Assembly (NCBI RefSeq): GCF_002855515.1
Contig: NZ_PKRP01000002.1
Span: 372,001 to 436,000 of the forward strand
DNA length: 64,000 bases
Source: Rhizobium sp. TH135
Lineage (GTDB): Bacteria > Pseudomonadota > Alphaproteobacteria > Rhizobiales > Rhizobiaceae
Reading direction: 5' to 3'
Shown: piece by piece, positions 18,008 to 26,863 of the stretch
Layout: each line of letters begins with the position of its first letter
How positions within the stretch are numbered: position 1 is the first letter of the stretch
Notes under the pieces: model-generated
The model's input: the letters and a program-made list of their open reading frames with translations, nothing else
Databases searched by the model: none
What the model was told of the DNA's origin: nothing
Translations under genes and position numbers: made by a program

Positions 18008-20524
18008 ATGAAAAACTCCCTCTCGAAGGTGGTGGGCTACATGCTCGTCATCCTGCTGGGTTTGCTCGTCGCATTGCCGAATGTGCTGCCCGATACGACC
18101 CTTTCCCGACTTCCGTCCTGGCTGCCGCATGAGCGTGTATCGCTCGGCCTCGACTTGCGCGGCGGCTCCCACCTCGTTCTCGAAGTCGACCGCCCGGCGC
18201 TGACAGACGAATGGCTCCAGAGCCTCACCCAGGAGGTTCGTTCGACCCTTCTGGAAGCCCGCATACAGACCCGCAGCATTCGTCGCGACGGCGGTGCCGT
18301 GGTGGTGGTCCTCGCCGATCCCGCACAGATGAGTGCTGCGACCGAAGCGCTCGCGGTTCTGAACAACCCGACGGTCACGCTGACGGGCAGTGGGGCGCCC
18401 GAGCTCGATGTCTCCACGAGCGGTTCCGACACGTTGAGACTGGCGCCGAGCGAGCAGGGCATCACCGCACGCATGAGCCAGGCGGTCGAGCAGAGCCTTG
18501 AAGTCATTCGCCAACGCGTTGACCAGGTCGGTGTTGCCGAGCCGACCATCCAGCGCGTCGGCGCCGATCGCGTTCTCGTTCAGCTCCCCGGCGAGCAGGA
18601 TCCGGCGCGACTGCGCGCGCTTCTCGGAACCACCGCAAAGATGAGCTTCCATCTGCTGGGAGAACAAGGAGCAGCCGGTGTCGAGACGCTTCATGATGAC
18701 GACGGCCGGGCCTATCCCGTCCAGTCGACGGTCCTCCTCGCCGGCGACCGGCTCACCGACGCCCGGGTACAGTTCGACCCCCAGGGCGGCCAGCCCGTCG
18801 TCTCCTTCCGCTTCGATGGCGTCGGCGCAGACCGCTTTGCCAGCATCACCCGGGACAATGTCGGCCGTCCATTCGCGATCGTGCTCGATGACAAGGTGCT
18901 GAGCGCGCCGGTCATCCGCGAGCCGATCACCGGCGGTGCGGGACAGATCTCCGGAGACTTCTCGGTCGATGAGGCCAATACGCTTGCCGCACTGCTGCGC
19001 GCGGGCGCCTTGCCGGCCAAGCTTACCGTCATCGAAGAGCGCACGGTCGGAGCGGACCTCGGCAGCGACGCGATCGAAATGGGCATCATGTCCGGCCTTG
19101 CTGGCTTCGGCCTCGTCGTTGCATTCATTCTCGCCCTCTACGGCACCTGGGGCTTGCTCGCCGTTCTGGCGCTGACGCTCAACGTCGTCCTGACCTTTGC
19201 GGGTCTGACGATGCTCGGGGCCACGCTCACCCTGCCGGGCATTGCCGGAATCGTGCTCGGCATCGGCCTCGCCGTCGATGCAAACGTCCTGATCAACGAG
19301 CGTATCCGCGAGGAGGTCGGCAAGGGGCGAGGGGCCTTTGCGGCCATCGACCACGGTTTTGCCAAGGCCTATTCCACCATCATCGACAGCAATGTTACGG
19401 CCCTCATCGCCACCGTTCTGCTCTTCTGGTTCGGTTCCGGTCCCGTCCGTGGCTTTGCCGTCACCATGGGTCTCGGCATCGCAATCTCGATGTTCACGGC
19501 CGTCTCGGTCGTGCGGGTCGCGATGGTCGCGATCGCCCGCCGCTACAAGCTGAAGACGATCGCCATCAAGCCGCTGTTGCCGTTCAAGCTGATCAAGGAC
19601 GGCACGAAGATCGACTTCATGAAAGCGCGGTTGTTCGGCATCGGGGTCTCCGCCTTCCTGTCGATATCCTCGATCATCCTGTTCATCACGCCGGGCCTCA
19701 ACTACGGCGTCGATTTCAAGGGCGGCATCCAGCTCGAACTCTCGACATCGGGGCCGGCCGACCTCTCTGGTCTTCGCTCCGGTATCGAGGGCCTGAACCT
19801 GGGTGAAGTCGCCTTGCAGGAATTCGGCGATAGCAACCACGTCATGCTGCGCCTCGAACGCCAGCCGGGCGGCGAGCAGGCCCAGACCGATGCGGTCTCA
19901 AAGGTGCGCGAGACGATCCAGACGATCGATCCCTCGGCGAAGATCGAAAGGACAGAAGTGGTCGGCCCGAAGGTGAGCGGCGAACTGGCGACTGCCGGTC
20001 TGACCTCGGTCATCCTCGCCTCGCTCGCCATGCTCGTCTATATCTGGGTGCGGTTCGACTGGCCCTTTGCCGTCGGAGCGATCGCGACGCTCATCCTCGA
20101 CGTGACGAAGACGATCGGCTTCTTTGCGCTGACTGGCCTCGACTTCAATCTGACGGCGATCGCAGCCCTGCTCACGCTGGTGGGCTACTCGGTCAATGAC
20201 AAGGTGGTGGTTTACGACCGCATGCGCGAGAACATGCGCCTCTACAAGACCATGCCCTTCCGCGACCTGATCAATCTCTCGATCAACGAAACGCTCGCCC
20301 GAAGTATCTACACCTCGGCGACGGCCTTCCTCGCCATGCTGCCGATGGCGATCTGGGGCGGCAGCGCGGTCGAGAGTTTTGCCGTGCCCATGGTGTTCGG
20401 CATCTTCATCGCCGCGTCCTCGTCGGTCTTCATCGCGGCTCCCATCCTGCTGTTCCTCGGAGACTGGCGCAGCCGAAGGAAGACACGCCTGGAGCAGGTC
20501 GTAGCCGAAGAACAGGCTGCCTGA
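18008..20524 (+). CDS. secDF: Protein translocase subunit SecDF (fused)
   Basis: 838 residues from the ATG at 18008. The N-terminus has a membrane segment (VGYMLVILLGLLVALPNVLP) and the SecD hallmark SLGLDLRGGSHLVLEV. The P1 periplasmic domain follows, then the six-helix SecD membrane block with GIVLGIGLAVDANVLINERIREE. A second half begins near residue 530 with SecF features: LNYGVDFKGGIQLEL, a six-helix block, GYSVNDKVVVYDRMRENM and NETLARSIYTSATAF. The fusion uses proton-motive force to aid Sec export. No yajC gene is adjacent. A hairpin that could end transcription lies 10 bp after the stop. Confidence 0.93.
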   Translation: MKNSLSKVVGYMLVILLGLLVALPNVLPDTTLSRLPSWLPHERVSLGLDLRGGSHLVLEVDRPALTDEWLQSLTQEVRSTLLEARIQTRSIRRDGGAVVVVLADPAQMSAATEALAVLNNPTVTLTGSGAPELDVSTSGSDTLRLAPSEQGITARMSQAVEQSLEVIRQRVDQVGVAEPTIQRVGADRVLVQLPGEQDPARLRALLGTTAKMSFHLLGEQGAAGVETLHDDDGRAYPVQSTVLLAGDRLTDARVQFDPQGGQPVVSFRFDGVGADRFASITRDNVGRPFAIVLDDKVLSAPVIREPITGGAGQISGDFSVDEANTLAALLRAGALPAKLTVIEERTVGADLGSDAIEMGIMSGLAGFGLVVAFILALYGTWGLLAVLALTLNVVLTFAGLTMLGATLTLPGIAGIVLGIGLAVDANVLINERIREEVGKGRGAFAAIDHGFAKAYSTIIDSNVTALIATVLLFWFGSGPVRGFAVTMGLGIAISMFTAVSVVRVAMVAIARRYKLKTIAIKPLLPFKLIKDGTKIDFMKARLFGIGVSAFLSISSIILFITPGLNYGVDFKGGIQLELSTSGPADLSGLRSGIEGLNLGEVALQEFGDSNHVMLRLERQPGGEQAQTDAVSKVRETIQTIDPSAKIERTEVVGPKVSGELATAGLTSVILASLAMLVYIWVRFDWPFAVGAIATLILDVTKTIGFFALTGLDFNLTAIAALLTLVGYSVNDKVVVYDRMRENMRLYKTMPFRDLINLSINETLARSIYTSATAFLAMLPMAIWGGSAVESFAVPMVFGIFIAASSSVFIAAPILLFLGDWRSRRKTRLEQVVAEEQAA

Positions 20525-20862
20525 AGCCACCAAGGCGGGCCTGTCTGAGGCAGGCCCGCCCCAATTCAAACCGCAGCGGCTGACCCGCAATACACCGACA
20601 ACGCCGCTCGCTCTCATTCTCTTCGCCCGGATGCCTCCAGCGAGATCGCGCTGAGGGCAATCCTAACGTTGCCCAAGCGGAGCGTCGCAACGAGCATCCG
20701 TGATGTATGGGGCGCCGGAGCTTTGATGAGTGGACTGGACGGTCCATGCATCGGAGCCCACAGTCTGCTTCCGGCACCGTTTCGGAAATAATTTCCGCTT
20801 TGCGCCATCATCTCGGACGTTGAGCTCCCGTCATTATTCACCCAAAAGCAGACGCCAAACGT
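20525..20862. other. Intergenic region between convergent secDF and a FAD-protein gene
   Basis: 338 bp between convergent genes. It holds the hairpin at 20534-20560 and an AT-rich patch near 20780 with CGGAAATAATTTCCG, a near-perfect palindrome. I see no gene with a convincing ribosome site here. Confidence 0.6.
20534..20560 (+). terminator. Hairpin after secDF
   Basis: GGCGGGCCTG (20534-20543) is perfectly complementary to CAGGCCCGCC (20551-20560) around the 7-nt loop TCTGAGG. It starts 10 bp after the secDF stop. There is no T-run, so termination may be Rho-assisted or the hairpin may protect the mRNA end. Confidence 0.65.
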
Positions 20863-22323
20863 TCACGCAGATGGGTTGATCACGATCGTCCTCGTCTCGC
20901 GGACGCAACAGCGAATGATCCTGTCCACTATATCCGCAACCTGGGTCGCAATTTCAGGTACACCTGTGAGTTCACCGAAAGCCGGGCGGGCGGGAGGGCC
21001 AGCGACGAAGAGGCTGGTGACTGGTGCTCCGGTGACGGTGAGTGCGTGGCCTGCCGTGTCGCAGGCAAGGCCGAGGCCCAGTGCGTCTGACTGGATGAAG
21101 CCATCCCGGTGCATGCCGAGCAGAAACCTTTGATGGGCTGCATAGTTCCGGAATTCCGGCCCGGTGGCCAGAAGGATGCGGCGACACCGAACCTTGGCCC
21201 CGCCGTTGTGGGTTTCGATCCCGGCTAGTAGGTCGTTCCCATCCCGGGTGATGGCTGCGAGATCACCCCGCTCCACGGCGACGCGGCCTGTATCGAGGCC
21301 CTTTTCCAGGGCGAGGCTCGCCTGTGGCGGCATGCGGTAGCGGTGGACGTCGTACCAGCGACGCAAGCGGCGCAGAAACTTTTGCCGCTCGGGCATTGGT
21401 AGCCCCTGCCAGAGCTCCTGGGCATGCTGGCGCAGCGCATCGAAAACGGATTGCCATGGAATGCCCTGCGCTTGCGCATCTGCGACGGTCGCTCGCACCT
21501 TTGCCAGAAGCTTCCTAGCGGAGGTCAGCTCGACGCTGCGATAGTCACCGAAGGGCGAGAAGCCTCCGCCGGCATGCGGCCTTGGTATCAGGCCTGAGCG
21601 GGAAAGCAGCGTGACCTCCCCATCGTGGTCAAGGGCATCCAGCCGGCTGAGCGCGTCGAGCGCGGTAAGCCCCGAACCTACGATCAGGATCGGGTCGGAT
21701 TTTTCAATGCCGTCAAATGCGTTTGGAGCGAAGACATCGGCCACACGAGAAGCCGTGAGAGGATCGAGGTTGTCGAACAAGGCCGGCCTAGAGGCGGGTG
21801 GATGCCCGGTCGCAAGGATCAGAATGTCGGCCAGGACGATGGTGCCGTCAGCCCCGCGTATCCGCCACTGCTCATTCTCTCGCTCGACGACCCGAACGAC
21901 ATCGCGGATGTGTCGCACCGCGCCACTGTCGAGATGGGGCGCAAGTTGTGCCTGCGTGAACCGTCCGAAATCGTGGCGCCGAGCAAAGATACCCTCCGGG
22001 GTCACGGCATCCGGATCGACGGTGAGCGTTCCGCTGGTCTGCAGCCAGTCGAGGAAGGCTGTCGGAGAGCCGGGGATGGCGCGCATTCTGTGTGCTGCGA
22101 CATTCAGGCGGACATCGATGTTGTTGACATTATAGGCGAGGCCACATCCGAGCTGCTCGCGGGGCTCGAAGACGGTCACCTCTTCGATGTCCCGAACCCC
22201 GCGCTCCACCAGAAGTTTGGCAACAATCGCGCCCGTATATCCGCCGCCGATGATTGCGACACGGGAGCCGGGGCGCGGCGTTTGCGCCTGCAGTCTCGGG
22301 GACGACATCCTGATCTTCAACAT
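20863..22323 (-). CDS. FAD/NAD(P)-binding oxidoreductase-like protein
   Basis: 486 residues, starting at the complement of 22321-22323; the methionine five residues on (start 22308) is an alternative start. The N-terminal dinucleotide motif is RVAIIGGGYTGAIVAKLLVERG, followed by VTVFEPREQLGCGLAYN, a second segment LILATGHPP and the second nucleotide motif ILIVGSGLTALDAL near residue 215. The C-terminus ends with VTSLFVAGPPARPAFGELTGVPEI. This matches the group of FAD/NAD(P)-binding proteins (NAD_binding_9-like) of unknown substrate, often encoded near sulfur-acquisition or siderophore genes. It is divergent from a flavin reductase gene and shares its control region, suggesting a role in redox steps of organosulfur use (inference). 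Confidence 0.85.
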   Translation of the reverse strand: MLKIRMSSPRLQAQTPRPGSRVAIIGGGYTGAIVAKLLVERGVRDIEEVTVFEPREQLGCGLAYNVNNIDVRLNVAAHRMRAIPGSPTAFLDWLQTSGTLTVDPDAVTPEGIFARRHDFGRFTQAQLAPHLDSGAVRHIRDVVRVVERENEQWRIRGADGTIVLADILILATGHPPASRPALFDNLDPLTASRVADVFAPNAFDGIEKSDPILIVGSGLTALDALSRLDALDHDGEVTLLSRSGLIPRPHAGGGFSPFGDYRSVELTSARKLLAKVRATVADAQAQGIPWQSVFDALRQHAQELWQGLPMPERQKFLRRLRRWYDVHRYRMPPQASLALEKGLDTGRVAVERGDLAAITRDGNDLLAGIETHNGGAKVRCRRILLATGPEFRNYAAHQRFLLGMHRDGFIQSDALGLGLACDTAGHALTVTGAPVTSLFVAGPPARPAFGELTGVPEIATQVADIVDRIIRCCVRETRTIVINPSA

Positions 22324-22369
22324 GGCAGTCTTCCTTCCGGTTCGCGGGTGGTAGAGCTGGGCATATTTT

Positions 22370-22384
22370 CTATAAAATATATGG
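22370..22384. promoter_or_regulatory. CTATA-N5-TATGG dyad between divergent sulfur-cluster genes
   Basis: CTATAAAATATATGG lies between the leftward FAD-protein gene and the rightward flavin reductase gene. It is closely similar to CTATATAAATTATAG at 24550-24564 before the monooxygenase gene and to TCATA/TATGT-type bases before the Rrf2 gene. I propose it as an operator of the Rrf2 regulator; TATA-rich composition alone could also produce it. Confidence 0.45.
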
Positions 22385-22463
22385 AGATTAAAAACGCTTG
22401 TCTACTGCTTCGGTTCCTCGGCTGTTACCCATGCTTGAGATGCAGTCTGCACGGAGAGGTCAG

Positions 22464-23018
22464 ATGAACGTTTTTATCGCGAGTGAATTCAGTGAGCCGC
22501 GCCTTCGCCCAGCGTCAGATCGACTGGTGTCCGATAGACCAGCCGACGCGGCCGGTCTGAAGGAGGCCTTGAGAACGCTGGGTGGCGGTGTCAGCGTGAT
22601 CACGGCAGGTGAAGGTGCTGAGCGCTCGGGCGCCACGGTCACCTCTGCGACGGCTCTGTCCGTCGATCCCCCGCGTATGCTGGTGTCCCTCAACAGATCC
22701 TCCTCCACCTGGCCCGTCGTGGAGCGTTATCGCCATTTCGCGGTCAATGTGATTGGTGCGGCCCATCAGGATATTGCAAACCGCTTTGCGGGCATCGGTG
22801 GATTGAAGGGACCCGAGCGCTATGTTGGGGCCGAATGGACGAGGCTTGCCAGCGGAGCGCCAGTGCTGGAAGATGCAGTTGCAGCACTCGACTGCGAAGT
22901 TGAGGAGGCGATCGAGCGACATAGCCATGTCATCCTGATCGGTCGCGTCCTTTCGATACGCTTGAGCGGTGGGAGTTCGCTCCTGTATCAGAATGGCAAA
23001 TACCACGCAGTGACGTAA
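22464..23018 (+). CDS. Flavin reductase family protein
   Basis: 184 residues from the ATG at 22464, with GGAGAGG upstream; an in-frame upstream start at 22398 lacks such a site. The sequence has the split-barrel flavin reductase pattern: LRTLGGGVSVITAGEG, GATVTSATALSVDPPRMLVSLNRSSSTW, HFAVNVI, and the C-terminal HVILIGRVLSI. Such enzymes use NAD(P)H to make free reduced FMN for two-component monooxygenases. The FMN-dependent NtaA-type monooxygenase encoded at 24614 is the obvious partner. Confidence 0.9.
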   Translation: MNVFIASEFSEPRLRPASDRLVSDRPADAAGLKEALRTLGGGVSVITAGEGAERSGATVTSATALSVDPPRMLVSLNRSSSTWPVVERYRHFAVNVIGAAHQDIANRFAGIGGLKGPERYVGAEWTRLASGAPVLEDAVAALDCEVEEAIERHSHVILIGRVLSIRLSGGSSLLYQNGKYHAVT

Positions 23019-23047
23019 CTCTGGCTTGAGTGGAGGAGGTCTGTTTG

Positions 23048-23926
23048 ATGGTGGTATCGACGGCCGATCGATTGCGACCCGTACCGGTTGCCTTGACGCG
23101 GGAGGCCGATGTCTTGGCCGCACTCGATCGCTTGGGACCCTCTGCGACAGGTCACAATCCGGATCAGGCCTCCAATCTGCCCACGACCGGGCTTCTCGCC
23201 ATGTCCATTCCCGCGAGCTTCGGGGGAGCAGATATCTCGAACCTCATCGTCGCCGAGGCTGTCAGCCGACTGGCCATCTGGAACGCAAAGGCGGCGGAGC
23301 AACTGCTCCGGCATCTTGTGGCCCTGGAACTGGTGCGGACCAGCGGATCGGCAGAACAGCGTAGGGCGATTTACGGACGGGTTGTGCTGGGCGATGTCTT
23401 CGACTTGAGCGCCCCTCGCGAGGGTGTCCCGCCACCGAGGCTGGTGCCGTCGGGTCTGGCTTTCGCCTTGGACAATGGTGGTTCGGATTTCGAGATCGGT
23501 GCTGCGGACTGGCAAATCATAAGGGCGTCTGGATCAGGTTCTGAACCGATGGCCGCCATTCTCGACAGCAAGCGCGTATTATTTGGCGGCGACGACGCAT
23601 CACCGGAGTTAACCGTCCATCCCGATTACATTCTCTCCCTCGGTGTGAATGCGGACTGTCTGGCGCAACTGATGACGGCCTTTCTGATGGCTGCCGCAGC
23701 CCACGGACGAGTCAGCGCGAAGACACTGACCTCAGGGGCAGATCCTTCTGTCGCAATCGAACTCGAACTTCTGGACGCAATGATCCAGAAGGCAGCCTCC
23801 CTGATCGATGGCATTCAGGTGGACGATCCCCCGATCGATCTTGCACAGATCGATCGGTTCTGCCTCGCACTGGACACGGCGCGTTCGCGCTGTTCCGCGG
23901 ATCACTCGCCGGCGATCAGATCCTGA
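23048..23926 (+). CDS. Short, divergent acyl-CoA-dehydrogenase-like protein (SfnB/DszC-like)
   Basis: 292 residues from the ATG at 23048, with GGAGGAGG 9 bp upstream. The N-terminal part (LPTTGLLAMSIPASFGGADISNLIVAEAVSRLA) matches the acyl-CoA dehydrogenase-like flavin monooxygenases used in sulfur scavenging. Typical members have about 390-410 residues and a longer helical C-terminus, whereas this one ends soon after LIDGIQVDD. The missing part and weak mid-domain motifs suggest a degenerate or shortened protein. Its 3' end overlaps the convergent Rrf2 gene by 25 bp. A catalytic role is uncertain. Confidence 0.7.
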   Translation: MVVSTADRLRPVPVALTREADVLAALDRLGPSATGHNPDQASNLPTTGLLAMSIPASFGGADISNLIVAEAVSRLAIWNAKAAEQLLRHLVALELVRTSGSAEQRRAIYGRVVLGDVFDLSAPREGVPPPRLVPSGLAFALDNGGSDFEIGAADWQIIRASGSGSEPMAAILDSKRVLFGGDDASPELTVHPDYILSLGVNADCLAQLMTAFLMAAAAHGRVSAKTLTSGADPSVAIELELLDAMIQKAASLIDGIQVDDPPIDLAQIDRFCLALDTARSRCSADHSPAIRS

Positions 23927-24348
23927 TCGGGCTGTTCCGATGCTACGAATTGCGTCAGCGTCATTGTGTCGAGAACAGCGGCCATGGCATCGCGAACCTG
24001 CGTCATGGAAATCCGGATCTGGCATGATGCCGGGTCACGGCAATCGTCGCAGGCTTCGAATGCCGTACGACTGGCGCAGCGTATTGGCGCAAGTGGCCCG
24101 TCAAGGGCGCGGATGACCTGGCCGATCATGATCTCATCTGCGGGTTTTGACAGCGCATAGCCGCCATTCGGCCCCTTCTTCGAGCGCAGGAAGCCGTTGT
24201 TGCGCAGCTCCAGCAGGATCGTGTCGAGGAACTTCTTCGGAATATTGTTTCGCGTCGCGATGTCGGTGACGAACGCCGTCTGCCCTGGCTCCAGACCCGC
24301 GAGGTCGACCAGCGCTTTCAGACCATACTTGCCTTTATTGGTGAGCAT
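23902..24348 (-). CDS. Rrf2-family transcriptional regulator with four cysteines
   Basis: 148 residues from the ATG at the complement of 24346-24348, which gives the canonical Rrf2 N-terminus MLTNKGKYGLKALVDLA. A 15-residue longer form from 24393 is possible; neither start has a clear ribosome site. The winged-helix part includes ATRNNIPKKFLDTILLELRNNGFLRSKKGPNGGYAL. Cysteines at residues 91, 100, 103 and 109 (C-x8-C-x2-C-x5-C) could ligate an Fe-S cluster, as in IscR and NsrR, or sense thiols. It sits between the two halves of the sulfur cluster and probably controls them; that is inference supported by a repeated dyad. Confidence 0.9.
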   Translation of the reverse strand: MLTNKGKYGLKALVDLAGLEPGQTAFVTDIATRNNIPKKFLDTILLELRNNGFLRSKKGPNGGYALSKPADEIMIGQVIRALDGPLAPIRCASRTAFEACDDCRDPASCQIRISMTQVRDAMAAVLDTMTLTQFVASEQPDQDLIAGE

Positions 24349-24396
24349 TGCGGAGATATCCGGCCGAGGGGGCCCAAGGGTAATTTTGCTCATCGT

Positions 24397-24411
24397 ACAT
24401 AGTTTTTATGA
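24397..24411. promoter_or_regulatory. Dyad upstream of the Rrf2 gene
   Basis: ACATAGTTTTTATGA, read leftward TCATAAAAACTATGT, is an inverted repeat of ATA-type arms 49 bp before the favoured Rrf2 start. It resembles the dyads at 22370 and 24550. It could mediate autoregulation. Confidence 0.4.
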
Positions 24412-24549
24412 AGTAAGCGTTCAAGCCGTTTCCCGGATCGAGTGGGCCAAGTGCGTCAGCCTTTTTGCGTCCGTGTCGCAGATGTCTCAGATCGGTGTCA
24501 CATTCGAAAATCCATTTGCCGAGGGGCTGAATCTTTGCAATCCCATTTC

Positions 24550-24564
24550 TCTATATAAATTATA
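24550..24564. promoter_or_regulatory. CTATA-N5-TATAG dyad before the monooxygenase operon
   Basis: CTATATAAATTATAG is a perfect five-base inverted repeat around TAAAT, 49 bp before the ATG at 24614. It is the best of three similar sites in this cluster and may overlap the promoter. Candidate operator of the Rrf2 regulator (inference). Confidence 0.5.
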
Positions 24565-24613
24565 GACAATGTAGGCTGACCTCATTCGATAATCGAGTGA
24601 GAGAGGATCAGCC

Positions 24614-25966
24614 ATGACACGCAAGATCAGATTAGGCGCATTTCTTCCCGGTGGCGGACAGCATATCGCCTCCTGGCGGCATCCGGATCAGCCGGTGGAT
24701 GGCGCCGTCAGTTTCGAGTTTCACAAGCAGTTGGCTCTGACTGCGGAGAGGGGGCTGTTCGACGCCTACTTCCTCGCCGACGGTCTGGCCGTCGGCTTCG
24801 GCGGCGCGCGCGAAGGTGGCAATGCACGGGTCGCCGGCTTCGAACCCGTGACGCTGTTTTCCGCGCTTGCCCCGTTCACTACCCATCTCGGTTTCATCGC
24901 GACGGCTTCGACGACCTATGAGGAGCCCTACAATACGGCGCGCAAGTTCGCCTCGCTTGACCTCATCTCGGACGGCCGGGCTGGCTGGAACGTCGTGACG
25001 ACGACAGGCGATACCACGGCGCAGAACTTCAACCGTGATCAACAGCTCCCGCATGCCGACCGCTACAAGCGCGCCGCCGAGCATGTCGATGTCGTTAAGA
25101 AGCTCTGGGACAGCTTTGAGGATGATGCCTTTATTCGTGACAAGGAAACGGGTGTCTTCTTCGATCCCGGCAAGCTGCATGATGCCGCTCACAAGGGCGA
25201 GCACTTCAAGGTCAAGGGACCGCTCAACGTCTCTCGCTCGCGCCAGGGGCATCCGGTCATCGTCCAGGCAGGCCAATCCGATGACGGCCGTGGTCTGGCC
25301 GCTGCGACGGCAGAGGTGATCTTCACCGCCCATCAGCACATCGAGACGGCGCAGGAATTCTACCGCGACATCAAGAACCGTGCTCGCGGGCTCGGGCGCA
25401 GTCCAGACCACGTGCTGGTGATGCCCGGTGTCTCGCCCTTCGTTGGTCGCACAGAGGAAGAGGCGCGCGAGAAATACGATCGACTGACCTCACTGATCCT
25501 GGAGGAAGACGGCATCGGACTGCTCAATGGCCTGACAGGTGGCACGCTCGACCTCAAGGGATATGATCTCGACGGCCCGCTTCCGCCGGCACCGCCAACC
25601 GAGGGCATGAAGAGCCGACAGGCGTTGATCCGCCAGATCGCCGACGAGAACAATTTCTCGATCCGCCAGCTCTACCAGTGGGTCGCATCGGCACGCGGTC
25701 ACTTCACCATCGTCGGAACGCCCGTACAGATTGCCGACACGCTGCAGCAATGGTTCGAGAACGAAGCGGCTGACGGCTTCAACATCCTGCCGCCCTGGCT
25801 TCCGACAGGTCTCAACGACTTCGTCGATCTCGTCATCCCCGAGCTGCAACGCCGCGGGCTCTTCCGCACCGCCTATGAGGGCCGGACGCTCCGCGAAAAC
25901 CTAGGCCTGCCGTTCCCGATCAACCGACATGCCGCCGACCATCAGGTCGTGCAGGCCGCCGAATGA
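24614..25966 (+). CDS. NtaA/SnaA/DszA-family FMN-dependent monooxygenase
   Basis: 450 residues from the ATG at 24614, with GAGAGAGGA upstream. The bacterial-luciferase-like TIM barrel of the NtaA group is clear: RLGAFLPGGGQHIASWRHP, FDAYFLADGLAV, FIATASTTYEEPYNTARKFASLD, GRAGWNVVTTTGD, ADRYKRAAEHVDVVKKLWDS, GHPVIVQAGQSDDGR, and a late GTPVQIADTLQQWFE. Members use reduced FMN from a separate reductase to cleave C-S or C-N bonds, as in nitrilotriacetate, dibenzothiophene sulfone or dimethyl sulfide oxidation. The downstream sulfonate-type ABC importer and upstream flavin reductase argue for an organosulfur substrate. Confidence 0.92.
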   Translation: MTRKIRLGAFLPGGGQHIASWRHPDQPVDGAVSFEFHKQLALTAERGLFDAYFLADGLAVGFGGAREGGNARVAGFEPVTLFSALAPFTTHLGFIATASTTYEEPYNTARKFASLDLISDGRAGWNVVTTTGDTTAQNFNRDQQLPHADRYKRAAEHVDVVKKLWDSFEDDAFIRDKETGVFFDPGKLHDAAHKGEHFKVKGPLNVSRSRQGHPVIVQAGQSDDGRGLAAATAEVIFTAHQHIETAQEFYRDIKNRARGLGRSPDHVLVMPGVSPFVGRTEEEAREKYDRLTSLILEEDGIGLLNGLTGGTLDLKGYDLDGPLPPAPPTEGMKSRQALIRQIADENNFSIRQLYQWVASARGHFTIVGTPVQIADTLQQWFENEAADGFNILPPWLPTGLNDFVDLVIPELQRRGLFRTAYEGRTLRENLGLPFPINRHAADHQVVQAAE

Positions 25967-25977
25967 GGAGGTCGCCC

Positions 25978-26817
25978 ATGTCCTATGAAGACATCCATCA
26001 CGGGAGGGCCTATGGCCTCAATCTCTCCCCGAATGTCGACACCGCACCCCGCTGGCTTATTCAGGCAGCGGCAGCGATCGGGCCGCTCCTGGGCCGCTAT
26101 GGTCTCGTGATCGCCTTCCTGATCCTCTGGCAGGCCTCGTCGAAACTCGGCTGGGTGAACGCATCCGTCTTCCCGCCGCTCGATCAGATCATCGGTGCCT
26201 TGTGGAAGGCGCTCTCCTCGGGCGCCATCGTCGATGACATCGCGATCAGCCTGCAGCGCTCCGGCATTGCCTTTGTTGCTGCCGTTGGCCTTGGCATTCC
26301 GCTCGGCCTCTTCATGGGGCAGGTGCGGGCTGTCGAGCGGGCACTCGATCCGCTCTTGCAGTTCTTCCGCCAGACCTCGGCGCTCGCCCTTTATCCGGTC
26401 TTCATCCTGCTCCTCGGTCTCGGGGAAGCCTCCAAGGTCTTCGTCATCTTCTGGGCGACGCTCTTCCCGATCCTCCTGTCAACGACCGGTGGGGTGAAGG
26501 AGGTCGACAAGAAGCTTATCGAGATGGCGCGCACTTATGGCGCCGGCTCTCTGCAGATATTCCGTCGTGTCGTGCTTCCAGCCTCGGTGCCCGCCATCTT
26601 CGTGGGCCTCAGGCTTTCCGCGACGACGGCGCTGCTGCTCCTCATCGCAGCCGAGATGATCGGTGCCAACAAGGGCATCGGCTTCCAGGTGATGAATGCC
26701 CAATACAACTTCCAGATCCCGCTGATGTTCGCGGCCATTCTGCTTCTCGCGTTGCTCGGCCTCGCCGCCAATGCCGCTCTCGTCCTTCTGCAGCGGCGAC
26801 TGTGCCGCTGGGCCTGA
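25978..26817 (+). CDS. ABC transporter permease, SsuC/TauC type
   Basis: 279 residues from the ATG at 25978, with GAGGAGG 7 bp upstream; the ATG at 25963 overlaps the monooxygenase stop. Six or so membrane segments flank the binding-protein-dependent permease motif (EMARTYGAGSLQIFRRVVLPASVPAIFVGLRL near residue 180). The N-terminus through SSKLGWVNASVFPPLDQII is typical of nitrate/sulfonate/taurine-type permeases. It works with the following binding protein and ATPase to import an organosulfur compound. Confidence 0.92.
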   Translation: MSYEDIHHGRAYGLNLSPNVDTAPRWLIQAAAAIGPLLGRYGLVIAFLILWQASSKLGWVNASVFPPLDQIIGALWKALSSGAIVDDIAISLQRSGIAFVAAVGLGIPLGLFMGQVRAVERALDPLLQFFRQTSALALYPVFILLLGLGEASKVFVIFWATLFPILLSTTGGVKEVDKKLIEMARTYGAGSLQIFRRVVLPASVPAIFVGLRLSATTALLLLIAAEMIGANKGIGFQVMNAQYNFQIPLMFAAILLLALLGLAANAALVLLQRRLCRWA

Positions 26818-26863
26818 CCAGATATCGCATGCATCCTCCATCACGTTATCCAAGGAAACTCCC

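Noticed and set aside
17906..19840. 644-codon leftward open frame opposite secDF
   Set aside because: Its composition (rich in D, E, R, G, H, Q) is that of a shadow of a GC-rich gene. The plus strand is SecDF with unmistakable motifs.
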